A stretch of DNA of 19,500 nt from positions 1 through 19,500 of the forward strand of contig JADHVA010000002.1 in the NCBI GenBank assembly GCA_016784245.1. Direction: 5' to 3'. This DNA is from Nanobdellota archaeon. Lineage in GTDB: Archaea > Nanobdellota > Nanobdellia > SCGC-AAA011-G17 > GW2011-AR17. This document shows positions 1 through 7,009 of this stretch, piece after piece. The position numbers and the translations under genes were made by a program. A model generated the notes under the pieces. That model did not search any database. It saw only the letters and a list, made by a program, of their open reading frames with translations, and was not told where the DNA came from. The stretch's first letter is position 1. The number at the start of each line of letters is the position of its first letter.

Positions 1-1025
1 AGAAACAAGTTATTGAAGGGAAATCAGTTATTGCTGTAGAGCATTCTAAAGAAATAATCAAAGGAGCAGATTATATTATTGAATTAGGTCCTCATGCTGG
101 AAAATATGGTGGCGAGTTAATTTTTAAAGGTAATCAAGATCAGTTCAAAAAAGCAAAAACATTGACATCAAAAGCAATTTTCTCAAATAAAACAATAAAA
201 AAAAGAAAAAATATTAAGAAGAAATCAATTACTATAAAAAAAATAAATAAAAATAATTTCAAGGATTTCTCATTTAAGTTTCCTTTAAATTCTCTTGTTT
301 GTGTTCATGGAGGCATTGCTACTGGTAAATCTACCATTTTAGATTATACTTACAGGTCTTTGTATAAAGGGAAAAATTCTTGGAAAATTAGACTTAAAAA
401 AGATTCAAAAGATATTATAGGTAAACAAAATGTTAGGAGAACTTATATTATTGATCAAACTCCAATTGGAAATCATCCAACAAGCAGACCTGCAACTTAC
501 TTAAATTTTGACTCTTCTATCAGAAGTTTATATTCAGAACTACCTCTTTCAAATAAATTAAAATTATCTCCTAAGGATTTTATTCTAACCAAAGATATTC
601 TAGAAAATAAAAAGACTTTCTCTAATAAAATACTTAAAGTAAAATTCAAGGGATTTAATTATTCTGAATTATTAAATTTAACAGTTAAAGAACTTTTGGA
701 AGTCTTTTCAGATTCACCATTAATACAAAGAAAACTTTTATTTCTTCAAGAAGTAAGTCTTGGATATTTAACTTTAGGACAAACTTCAAAATCTTTAAGT
801 GGAGGAGAAGCTCAGAGAATAAAAATTGCAAAAATTCTCACAAAAAAATTAGGAGATCGATGTATATATATTATGGATAACCCTACAAAAGGTCTACATT
901 TAAGTGATTTAGCAATTTTATTAAAAATTTTCAATAAGATTATAGAAAAAAATAATACTATCTTAATCGCAGACAATAAAGAAGAGATTATTGCAAACAG
1001 TGATTATATTATTAATCTTGATTAA
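1..1025 (+). CDS. uvrA: UvrA-like excinuclease ABC subunit A, C-terminal part, with degenerate second ATPase (5' end outside window)
   Basis: The frame is open from base 3 and has no start in the window, so this is a 3' fragment of about 340 residues. It opens with the end of the first nucleotide-binding domain (AVEHS H-loop, then ADYIIELGPHAG, typical of UvrA) and continues into the second: Walker A GGIATGKST (309-335), IDQTPIG and RPATY, signature LSGGEAQR (795-818), Walker B IYIMDNPTKGLH. In known UvrA proteins this half carries a CxxC-type zinc module, a Walker B DEPT and an EHN H-loop. Here the zinc module is missing (about 40 residues shorter around 570-640, no Cys pairs), the Walker B Glu is Asn (codon 879-881) and the H-loop His is Asp (codon 972-974). 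Family UvrA recognises DNA lesions with UvrB/UvrC. This copy probably binds ATP in its second site without normal hydrolysis, or has another role. The family call is secure; function as a repair protein is uncertain. Confidence 0.88.
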   Translation, partial: KQVIEGKSVIAVEHSKEIIKGADYIIELGPHAGKYGGELIFKGNQDQFKKAKTLTSKAIFSNKTIKKRKNIKKKSITIKKINKNNFKDFSFKFPLNSLVCVHGGIATGKSTILDYTYRSLYKGKNSWKIRLKKDSKDIIGKQNVRRTYIIDQTPIGNHPTSRPATYLNFDSSIRSLYSELPLSNKLKLSPKDFILTKDILENKKTFSNKILKVKFKGFNYSELLNLTVKELLEVFSDSPLIQRKLLFLQEVSLGYLTLGQTSKSLSGGEAQRIKIAKILTKKLGDRCIYIMDNPTKGLHLSDLAILLKIFNKIIEKNNTILIADNKEEIIANSDYIINLD

Positions 1026-1027
1026 TC

Positions 1028-1034
1028 TTTTTTT
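1028..1034 (+). terminator. Oligo-T terminator after the UvrA-like gene
   Basis: Seven T residues a few bases after the stop codon, without a hairpin. This is the usual form of intrinsic termination in archaea. The next gene has its own promoter-like box, which supports a transcript end here. Confidence 0.4.
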
Positions 1035-1064
1035 ATATTTCTGTTTAATATTTTATAAACCATA

Positions 1065-1074
1065 CTTTTAAAAA
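1065..1074 (+). promoter_or_regulatory. TATA box of the ABC exporter gene
   Basis: CTTTTAAAAA is centred about 27 bases before the ATG at 1097. With archaeal spacing this puts the transcription start on or next to the start codon, so the mRNA is probably leaderless. No Shine-Dalgarno site is present. Confidence 0.5.
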
Positions 1075-1096
1075 CATTATTCGACTATAAAACACC

Positions 1097-2881
1097 ATGT
1101 CAATTGAAGACGAAAAGAAGATTAATTTCAAAGAGAACATAAAAATCTTCTATAACATTGCAAAAAATTACAAAAGTTCATTCGCTTTACTAATTTTTTT
1201 AGTAGTAATTCTAGAAATTTCAGAAGTTGCAGATAAATATTTATTAATGTATGTTATTGATTACAGTACAGAATTTACAGCTGGAACTTTAATTATTGCT
1301 AGTTTTGTTTATCTTCTTATTTGGATAGCTGGAATTTATCTTACCTTTACACTAATAAAAACAATTGCAACTTGGTTAAAAATTCATGTTTTAGTTGCAT
1401 TAGAAACTAAAATAATGATGGATATGAAAGTTAAATTTTTCAATCATATAATTAGTTTATCACATAAATTTCATAGTTCAAATAAAACAGGTTCATTAAT
1501 TTCAAGTTTAATTAGAGGAGTAAGATCAACTGAAAGATTAATAGATTTCATTATTTGGAATCTTTTACCTTTAATCCTACAATTAATATTAGTTATAGGT
1601 TCATTAATATATTTTGATTTAACTTCAGCATTTGTAATAATTATTACTTCAATAATATTCCTTACATATAGTATGATTATATTAAACAGACAACAAGGTC
1701 CAAATTTAGAAGCAAATGAAGCTGAAGATATTGAAAAAGCAAATATTAGTGATGTTCTTACAAATATTGAGACTATAAAATATTTTGGTAAAGAAAATAA
1801 AATAAAAAGCATATTTCACAAAATTACTAATTTTTCAAGAATAAAACAAGCTGCTCATTGGAATTTTTTTAAATGGTTTGATGCTGGTCACATTTTAATC
1901 CTTGGAATATCAACATTTTTCATATTTTACTTTCCTTTATTAAAAATGTTAAATGGAGATATGACTATTGGTACTCTAGTATTTATTTACACAATGTATG
2001 GTAATATTATCTTCCCTCTATACAAATTTGTACATGGTGTTAAAGGATTTTACATGTCAATGGCAGACTTTCAAGAACTTTTCAAGTATGATAAAATTAA
2101 AAATGATATTGTTAATGTTAACAATGCAAAAAAATTAAAAGTTAAGAAAGGATCTATTGAATTTAAGAATCTTGACTTTGGTTACACTAAAAAAACATTA
2201 CTTAAAAACTTTAACTTAAAAATTAAAGCTGGTGAGAAAGTAGCTTTAGTTGGTCACTCTGGTTGTGGTAAAACTACAATTATTAAGTTACTTTATCGAC
2301 TATACGATCTTGATGCAGGAGAAATTTTAATTGATGGTAAAAACATAACTAAGTATGAACAAGAATCTCTTAGATCAGAGTTTAGTATAGTTCCACAAGA
2401 AGCAATTTTATTTGATGACACCATTTACAATAACATTGCATTTACAAATTCAAAAGCTAAAAAAATTGATGTTGAGAATGCAATGAAGTTCGCACAACTT
2501 TTCAAAATTATAAAGAATTTCCCAGAAAAAGAAAAAACTATTGTAGGTGAAAGAGGAATTAAATTATCTGGCGGAGAAAAACAAAGAGTATCAATTGCTA
2601 GAGCAGTCTTAGCTGATAAAAAGATTTTGGTTCTCGACGAGGCAACATCAGCTTTAGATTCTGAAACTGAAGCAGAAATTCAGAAAGATTTAAACAAATT
2701 ATTAGAAGGAAGGACTTCAATAATTATTGCACACAGACTTTCAACAATTATGACTGCAGATAGAATTATTGTAATGGATCAAGGAAAAATTGTTCAAATT
2801 GGTAAACATAAAAACTTAATTAAACAAAAAGGACAATACAAAAAACTTTGGAACTTACAAAAAGGTGGCTACATAAAATAA
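1097..2881 (+). CDS. ABC exporter, Atm1/HMT1-like half transporter
   Basis: A 594-residue half transporter with the membrane domain first and the ATPase second. The first 330 or so residues hold about six hydrophobic segments. RGVRSTER and ETIKYFGKE resemble motifs of the Atm1/ABCB7/HMT1 branch, which exports glutathione- or sulfur-containing compounds or metal conjugates. The ATPase is intact: Walker A GHSGCGKT (386-393), signature LSGGEKQR (490-497), Walker B ILVLDE (E515) and H-loop HR (H546). It probably works as a homodimer in the cytoplasmic membrane. The ATG at 1097 lies 27 bases after a TATA box, which supports this start. The branch assignment rests on motif resemblance only, and the substrate cannot be read from sequence. 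It does not form an obvious functional pair with the UvrA-like gene upstream. Confidence 0.85.
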   Translation: MSIEDEKKINFKENIKIFYNIAKNYKSSFALLIFLVVILEISEVADKYLLMYVIDYSTEFTAGTLIIASFVYLLIWIAGIYLTFTLIKTIATWLKIHVLVALETKIMMDMKVKFFNHIISLSHKFHSSNKTGSLISSLIRGVRSTERLIDFIIWNLLPLILQLILVIGSLIYFDLTSAFVIIITSIIFLTYSMIILNRQQGPNLEANEAEDIEKANISDVLTNIETIKYFGKENKIKSIFHKITNFSRIKQAAHWNFFKWFDAGHILILGISTFFIFYFPLLKMLNGDMTIGTLVFIYTMYGNIIFPLYKFVHGVKGFYMSMADFQELFKYDKIKNDIVNVNNAKKLKVKKGSIEFKNLDFGYTKKTLLKNFNLKIKAGEKVALVGHSGCGKTTIIKLLYRLYDLDAGEILIDGKNITKYEQESLRSEFSIVPQEAILFDDTIYNNIAFTNSKAKKIDVENAMKFAQLFKIIKNFPEKEKTIVGERGIKLSGGEKQRVSIARAVLADKKILVLDEATSALDSETEAEIQKDLNKLLEGRTSIIIAHRLSTIMTADRIIVMDQGKIVQIGKHKNLIKQKGQYKKLWNLQKGGYIK

Positions 2882-2882
2882 A

Positions 2883-2897
2883 TTTTTTGTTTTTTTC
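2883..2897 (+). terminator. T-rich terminator after the ABC exporter
   Basis: Two T runs (six and seven T) separated by one G directly follow the stop codon. No hairpin is needed in archaea. Confidence 0.5.
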
Positions 2898-2972
2898 TCG
2901 TCGATAATTTTATTTTTATAAAAAAAATAAAAAAAGTTTATAAAAATTGAAATATATTTTCTAATAGTAAGG

Positions 2973-2980
2973 TTTATAAA
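2973..2980 (+). promoter_or_regulatory. TATA box of the Lys-rich protein gene
   Basis: TTTATAAA lies about 26 bases before position 3002. This would give a short leader of about 15 bases containing the Shine-Dalgarno site GAGGTGA (3006-3012) of the next gene. This is one of the few monocistronic genes here with both a TATA box and a ribosome-binding site. Confidence 0.6.
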
Positions 2981-3017
2981 CTTAATATACTGTATTTAAC
3001 ACAAAGAGGTGAAACTC

Positions 3018-3332
3018 ATGGTAAAAAGAAAAAAGGTAGCAAAAAAAAGAGTAGCAAAAAAGAAGGTAAAAAAGAAGGCAGCTAAGAAAAAAGTTAAGAA
3101 AAAAGCTGTGAAGAAAAAAGTAAAGAGAAAAGCAGTTAAGAAAAAAGCTGTTAAAAGAAAAGTTAAGAAAAAAGCTGTTAAAAGAAAAGTTAAGAAAAAA
3201 GCTGTTAAAATAAAAGTTAAGAAAAAAACAGTTAAGAAAAAAACAGTTAAGAAAAAAACAGTTAAGAGAAAAGCAGCTAAGAAAAAAGCTAAGAAAAAAG
3301 CTGTAAAGAGAAAAGCTAAAAAGAGAAGATAA
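3018..3332 (+). CDS. Lysine-rich repeat protein, histone H1-tail-like
   Basis: A 104-residue protein composed only of Lys, Arg, Val, Ala and a few Thr, Ile and the initiator Met; it has no acidic or aromatic residue. Short units of the type KKKAVKRKV and TVKKK repeat throughout, and the DNA repeats too (27-bp units at 3147-3227, then 15-bp units at 3228-3272). I place the start at ATG 3018, five bases after GAGGTGA. A GTG at 3009 is part of that ribosome-binding site and is unlikely to be the start. Composition resembles C-terminal tails of histone H1 and bacterial HU/H1-like proteins, so binding to DNA or RNA as a charge-neutralising chromatin protein is the likeliest role (inference). It stands alone with its own promoter and terminator. 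Confidence 0.75.
   Translation: MVKRKKVAKKRVAKKKVKKKAAKKKVKKKAVKKKVKRKAVKKKAVKRKVKKKAVKRKVKKKAVKIKVKKKTVKKKTVKKKTVKRKAAKKKAKKKAVKRKAKKRR
3147..3272 (+). repeat. Tandem 27-bp and 15-bp repeats inside the Lys-rich gene
   Basis: Three 27-bp units (3147-3173, 3174-3200, 3201-3227, the last with one G to T change that turns Arg into Ile) encode AVKRKVKKK. They are followed by three 15-bp units (3228-3242, 3243-3257, 3258-3272) encoding TVKKK or TVKRK. Near-identity at the DNA level points to recent expansion by slippage or unequal recombination, so length may vary between strains. Confidence 0.85.
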
Positions 3333-3338
3333 ACTTCT

Positions 3339-3357
3339 TATTTTTTTATTTTTTATT
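3339..3357 (+). terminator. T-rich terminator between convergent genes
   Basis: Runs of seven and six T interrupted by A lie downstream of the Lys-rich gene and upstream of the convergent stop at 3400. Confidence 0.5.
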
Positions 3358-3399
3358 TAATTCTATTATACTCTTAATTTAATAATAAAAGAAAAAAAA

Positions 3400-3810
3400 T
3401 TAATTATTTAATTCTAGAAAAGCTTTATCCACTTTATCTTTAGCCCAACCTTGTTTTACCAAGGCAATTCTAACGATATTCTCTTTAAATCCTTGATCTA
3501 AGTTCTTTTTAATGAACTCTTTTAACCTATTTATATCAGGATCTTCTTGAATTACAAGCTTTTCTTCTACTTTAGGTACTTCTTTAGAACTTTCTTCAGT
3601 TTTAACTTCTTCTTTAACATTTTCTTTAATTTCTTCTTTCATACCACTATTTTTTCTTTTTCTCCAAAGAATTATCTCTACAACTAGAAAAATCACATAG
3701 AAAATCACTATCCCTATTAATGTAACTAAAAAGATATCAAACATAAACTGATATACTAATCCAATAATCACCAAAAGCAAAACTAATATTATTATTGTTT
3801 CTACTATCAT
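3400..3810 (-). CDS. Small two-helix membrane protein with C-terminal helical domain
   Basis: A 136-residue protein. Residues about 3-21 and 27-50 are two strongly hydrophobic segments, followed by a basic WRKRKNS stretch that probably faces the cytoplasm. Then comes a Glu/Lys-rich linker, and a final 40-residue helical domain ending in QGWAKDKVDKAFLEL, which looks like a small helix-turn-helix or UBA-like fold. The ATG overlaps the TGA of the upstream gene (ATGA), and AGGAGG sits inside the end of that gene, so the two are translationally coupled. With the neighbours it forms a three-gene operon. I do not recognise a named family. A role as membrane anchor for the upstream secretion-ATPase-like protein is inferred from coupling only. 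Confidence 0.72.
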   Translation of the reverse strand: MIVETIIILVLLLVIIGLVYQFMFDIFLVTLIGIVIFYVIFLVVEIILWRKRKNSGMKEEIKENVKEEVKTEESSKEVPKVEEKLVIQEDPDINRLKEFIKKNLDQGFKENIVRIALVKQGWAKDKVDKAFLELNN

Positions 3811-4775
3811 CCTAACAACCTCCTTATTCTTAGTTTAGAATTATGATCACCTAAACCAATTACTCCTTCAAATTTTAAACCTTGGAAATTTACATTTAAT
3901 ATTGGATTTTTCATATTAACTGCTTTATTTGTTGCAAAACCAATTTTTTTAATCAAATTATTCACTTCTTTGTTATCTTTAATCAATATATTTGTATCCA
4001 TTTCTCCAAGATTATCATAATTTACTTTTATTTTTTTATTTTTTCCACTATAAGTTATTTCTTTAACTTTCTCATCAAATAATAATGTATCAAAACTACC
4101 AGCTCCAATTAAATCTCTAGAAAGATAATATTTTATTTTTTGTACCATCATTTCATTAAATTTAATTTTAGATTTTTTTGCTGAGTTCTCTGCAACATTT
4201 TTCATATAAGAAATATTTGCAAATAATTCATTTTTTCTTTCTAATTCTTTTCCATAACTAGCTTTTGCTTTATCAAGAATTTTTTTATCTAATAAAGGTT
4301 CAACAATATTATAAATATACTTGCCATTTTCATCTTTATCGACTAAAATTCCAATAGGACTTCCATAAATTTTTAGAACATATTCTCTCTTTGCTAAATT
4401 ACTTGTATCAGAATCTTCTGAAAGATCTAGCAATGGTAAACCACCTTCTTCTTGTTTTGGTGCTCCTATATCTAAAATTTCAGGCTCTGGAGCTTCTGCT
4501 TCTAAGGCTGCCATCATTGCTTCTTCTTCTTTCTTCTTTGCTTTCAACTCTTCTCTTTTCTTAATTTTTTCTTGCTCTTTTAATCCCTGTTTTATTTCTT
4601 TTCTTTTTCCTTCTTCCATTACATAGAAACAAGATTCAAGAAAACTAGCTAAGTGTGTTGCATCTTTACTAGGATAAGCTTCCTTTTTTGTTAATTCCAG
4701 AATTTCCCTAATCACTTTACTCTGTGCTTTTAATTTATTATCAAGGATAAAATGAGTTGTCATCTTAATATCCAT
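3807..4775 (-). CDS. Stand-alone N-domain of a type IV pilus/secretion ATPase (GspE/VirB11-like), lacking the ATPase core
   Basis: 322 residues. Residues 1-130 are helical and charged, with a Lys/Glu coiled-coil stretch (60-90) and an acidic linker. From about 154 (IYNIVEPLL) to the end it follows the N-terminal domain of archaeal secretion ATPases: KYYLSRDLIGAGSFDTLLFD (215-234), KEITYSG, NYDNLGEMDTN, then PILNVNFQG and LRIRR. In the full enzymes the RecA-like motor with Walker A begins right after this RR; here the protein ends two residues later. No Walker A or B is present, and the next gene does not encode the motor, so a frameshift does not explain it. It could modulate an archaellum or pilus ATPase encoded elsewhere (inference). 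A second possible start is ATG 4763, two bases after the previous stop; the start at 4775 overlaps that gene by 11 bases. Confidence 0.72.
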   Translation of the reverse strand: MDIKMTTHFILDNKLKAQSKVIREILELTKKEAYPSKDATHLASFLESCFYVMEEGKRKEIKQGLKEQEKIKKREELKAKKKEEEAMMAALEAEAPEPEILDIGAPKQEEGGLPLLDLSEDSDTSNLAKREYVLKIYGSPIGILVDKDENGKYIYNIVEPLLDKKILDKAKASYGKELERKNELFANISYMKNVAENSAKKSKIKFNEMMVQKIKYYLSRDLIGAGSFDTLLFDEKVKEITYSGKNKKIKVNYDNLGEMDTNILIKDNKEVNNLIKKIGFATNKAVNMKNPILNVNFQGLKFEGVIGLGDHNSKLRIRRLLG

Positions 4776-5145
4776 TACTAGGATTTAGAGGGTTTTGTCT
4801 CTCTGGTTTTGCTTTCACAAATTTTTCCAGCATTAGTAGAGCTTGTGATATCCTCTTATTTTGTTCTAGTAGATCATCTAATTTGTTGACCATTGGATCT
4901 TCATATTTTGAAGCTTTTATATGTTCACCAGCTTTTTTAAATATATGGACTAAATCTTTTACATTACTATTAAGGTCTTTTACTCCGATAAGAACATCTG
5001 TCATTTTATGTTGTACAGCTAAATTTGAATCAATTAATCTCTCAATAGCTTTTGTATTAAGTGTATTTTTTGGATTTGCAGAACTCATTTTTTTCACCAC
5101 TTTCTTTTTTGCAACCTTTTTTTTCCTCACTTTCTTTTTAACCAT
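4765..5145 (-). CDS. Lys-tailed helical protein, first gene of the secretion-like operon
   Basis: 126 residues. The first 19 are almost only Lys, Arg, Val and Ala (MVKKKVRKKKVAKKKVVKK), close to the N-terminus of the Lys-rich protein at 3018. The rest is predicted helical, with long amphipathic stretches (about 30-75 and 85-110) suited to coiled-coil contacts. The C-terminus is short and Pro/Asn-rich. A TATA box (around 5170-5180) lies about 30 bases before the ATG, so this gene heads the operon with an almost leaderless mRNA. Its 3' end overlaps the start of the next gene. No family is recognised. The tail may tether it to nucleic acid, acidic protein or membrane phospholipid (inference). 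Confidence 0.7.
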   Translation of the reverse strand: MVKKKVRKKKVAKKKVVKKMSSANPKNTLNTKAIERLIDSNLAVQHKMTDVLIGVKDLNSNVKDLVHIFKKAGEHIKASKYEDPMVNKLDDLLEQNKRISQALLMLEKFVKAKPERQNPLNPSNGY

Positions 5146-5169
5146 CTTACTCTTCTAAATACTATATAG

Positions 5170-5180
5170 ATTTATAAAAC
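5170..5180 (-). promoter_or_regulatory. TATA box of the three-gene operon
   Basis: On the minus strand the sequence GTTTTATAAATC is centred about 29-30 bases before the ATG at 5145. It lies between this operon and the end of the thermosome gene, so the operon is transcribed separately from the chaperonin. Confidence 0.5.
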
Positions 5181-5194
5181 TTTTGTTAAGAAAA

Positions 5195-6796
5195 CTACAT
5201 CATACCACTCATGTCAGGCATTTGACTTCCTTGATTACTTGCAGAACTTCCTGCAATCACATCATCAATTCTCAAAATTAATTCTGCAACTTCAGAAGCT
5301 GATTTTATTGCTTGTGTTTTTATTTTCAAAGGTTCAATAACTCCTTCTTCAAAGGCATTCATAACTTTTCCTGTAATAACATTAATTCCTGCACTTCTTT
5401 CTCCAGCTTCATGTCTTGCTTTCAAATCAGTTAAAACATCAATTGGATCTAAACCAGAGTTTTCTGCTAAAGTCCTAGGTACAACTTCTATTGACTCTGC
5501 AAATGCTAATATAGCTAATTGTTCTCTTCCTACAAATGAACCAGCATAATGTCTTAGTTCTCTTGCAAGTTCAATTTCAATTGCTCCAGCACCAGCAACA
5601 ACCTTTCCTTGATCTAAAGCAACAATAACACTACTTAGTGCATCAATCATAGCTCTTTCAATTTCATCAACAACATGTTCTGTTCCACCTCTCAATAAAA
5701 TACTAACAGACTTAGGATTTTGACAATCCATAACATAAATTACTTCTTCATCTCCAACTTTTCTTTCTTCTACTAAACCTGCTGCTCCTAAATCTTCCAT
5801 ACTCAACTCAGAAATTTTATTAACAATTTTTGCTTTTGTAGCTTTAGCTAATCTACTCATATCAGATTTTTTAACTCTTCTAACTGCTAACACACCAGCC
5901 TTTGCTAAATAATATTGTGCAACATCATCTATTCCTTTTTGACAAAGTAAAATATTAGCTCCAGCTCTTTGAATACTTTCTACCATATTTTTTAAAATTC
6001 TTTCTTCTTGATCAATAAAAGCTTGTAACTGATTTGGATCTGAAATAGAAATTTTTGTATCTGTTTCTGGAGATCTAATTTCCAATGCACTATCAATTAA
6101 AGCAATTCTTGCATTTTCTATTCTTCTGGGCATACCTGAATTTACAATTTCTTTATCCAAAATAATTCCTTTAATCAATTCGGAATCTTCAATTCCTCCA
6201 CCAATTTTCTTTTCGAATTTAATATTTGAACTATCTACTTTATTTCCTTCAATAACTTCTTCAACACTTCTCAAAATTAAACTTGCTAATTTTTCTTTTG
6301 AACTTCCATTTTTTCCAACCATTGAAGTCATTGCAATTCTCATTAAACTTTCTTTGTCAACAATTGAAATATCATCTGATAAAAGTTTTAAAACTTCATG
6401 TGCTTTTTTTGCAGCATTATTATATACTTTAATTATAACAGTAGGATGAATATTTTTATCTAATAGTTTTTCAGCATTCTTTAACAAATCTCCAGCAAGT
6501 ATAACAGCTGTAGTAGTTCCATCTCCAACTTGTTCATCTTGTGTTTTTGCAACTTCTACAATCATTTTTGCAGCAGGATGTTCAATTTGCATTTCTTTAA
6601 GAATTGTAACACCATCATTAGTAACAATAATATCTCCAAGGGAATCAACAATCATTTTATCCATTCCTTTAGGACCCAATGTAGTTCTAACTGTTTCAGC
6701 TACAATTTTTGCAGCCATAATATTATTTCTTTGAGCATCTTTTCCTAACATTCTTTTTGTATCTTCTGGAAGGATATATATTGGTTGATTTGTCAT
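5195..6796 (-). CDS. ths: Thermosome subunit (group II chaperonin)
   Basis: 533 residues, the normal length for an archaeal CCT/thermosome subunit that folds proteins inside an eight- or nine-membered double ring with a built-in lid. Diagnostic motifs are LGPKGMDKM (40-48), VTNDGVTIL (58-66), the nucleotide-binding GDGTTTAV (91-98) and VAGAGAIEIELA in the second equatorial half. The C-terminus ends in a short Met/Gly-rich tail (MPDMSGMM), as in other thermosomes. Only one subunit gene is in the window, so homo- or hetero-oligomer cannot be decided. A TATA box (6819-6829) lies 28 bases before the ATG, giving a leaderless transcript. Prefoldin beta, which hands clients to this chaperonin, is encoded nearby at 8255-8611. 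Confidence 0.97.
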   Translation of the reverse strand: MTNQPIYILPEDTKRMLGKDAQRNNIMAAKIVAETVRTTLGPKGMDKMIVDSLGDIIVTNDGVTILKEMQIEHPAAKMIVEVAKTQDEQVGDGTTTAVILAGDLLKNAEKLLDKNIHPTVIIKVYNNAAKKAHEVLKLLSDDISIVDKESLMRIAMTSMVGKNGSSKEKLASLILRSVEEVIEGNKVDSSNIKFEKKIGGGIEDSELIKGIILDKEIVNSGMPRRIENARIALIDSALEIRSPETDTKISISDPNQLQAFIDQEERILKNMVESIQRAGANILLCQKGIDDVAQYYLAKAGVLAVRRVKKSDMSRLAKATKAKIVNKISELSMEDLGAAGLVEERKVGDEEVIYVMDCQNPKSVSILLRGGTEHVVDEIERAMIDALSSVIVALDQGKVVAGAGAIEIELARELRHYAGSFVGREQLAILAFAESIEVVPRTLAENSGLDPIDVLTDLKARHEAGERSAGINVITGKVMNAFEEGVIEPLKIKTQAIKSASEVAELILRIDDVIAGSSASNQGSQMPDMSGMM

Positions 6797-6818
6797 TCTT
6801 TATTCTCTAAAATGCACT

Positions 6819-6829
6819 CTTTTTAAACT
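6819..6829 (-). promoter_or_regulatory. TATA box of the thermosome gene
   Basis: On the minus strand AGTTTAAAAAG is centred 28 bases before the ATG at 6796. It sits back to back with the promoter of the small acidic gene on the other strand (6863-6872). Confidence 0.5.
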
Positions 6830-6862
6830 TTTTGAAGCTTTGTTTATTATAACAGCGAAAAC

Positions 6863-6872
6863 TTTTTAAATA
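6863..6872 (+). promoter_or_regulatory. TATA box of the acidic microprotein gene
   Basis: TTTTTAAATA is centred about 26 bases before the ATG at 6894, exactly the spacing expected for a leaderless archaeal mRNA. This is the main support that the short downstream frame is a gene. Confidence 0.5.
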
Positions 6873-6893
6873 CTGTATTTTCACAGGATCGCA

Positions 6894-7007
6894 ATGGCAA
6901 TCAAAGATGAAGAATTATTTGAGTATGATAATGAACTCATAGAAGAAGATTTAGATGAAGATGTTGAAGAAACATATGAAGAATTGGAAATCAATGATGA
7001 TGAATAA
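6894..7007 (+). CDS. 37-residue highly acidic microprotein
   Basis: This ATG frame of 37 codons encodes a protein with 18 Asp or Glu residues and a single Lys (MAIKDEELFEYDNELIEEDL, then DEDVEETYEE to the end). It has no Cys, no hydrophobic segment, and Tyr, Phe and Leu spaced along the chain. A TATA box at 6863-6872 predicts a leaderless mRNA beginning at this ATG. It is divergent from the thermosome gene and converges with the ZPR1 gene, with only two bases between the stops. The extreme composition is not expected from random AT-rich DNA, and the frame fits exactly between promoter and the next gene. No family is recognised. It might be a chaperonin-linked or RNA polymerase-linked acidic factor, but that is only positional inference. 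Confidence 0.6.
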   Translation: MAIKDEELFEYDNELIEEDLDEDVEETYEELEINDDE

Positions 7008-7009
7008 AA

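Noticed and set aside
3009..3017. GTG start for the Lys-rich protein
   Set aside because: The GTG is part of the GAGGTGA ribosome-binding site; the ATG at 3018 is correctly spaced from it.
3147..3272. Regular repeats as a CRISPR array
   Set aside because: Units are directly adjacent without unique spacers and are in frame within a protein gene. No CRISPR array or cas gene is visible anywhere in the window.
3807..3830. Frameshift at the end of the secretion-like gene that would fuse it to an ATPase domain
   Set aside because: None of the downstream frames on the minus strand encodes a Walker A motif; the next gene is a membrane protein with its own AGGAGG site and ATGA overlap.
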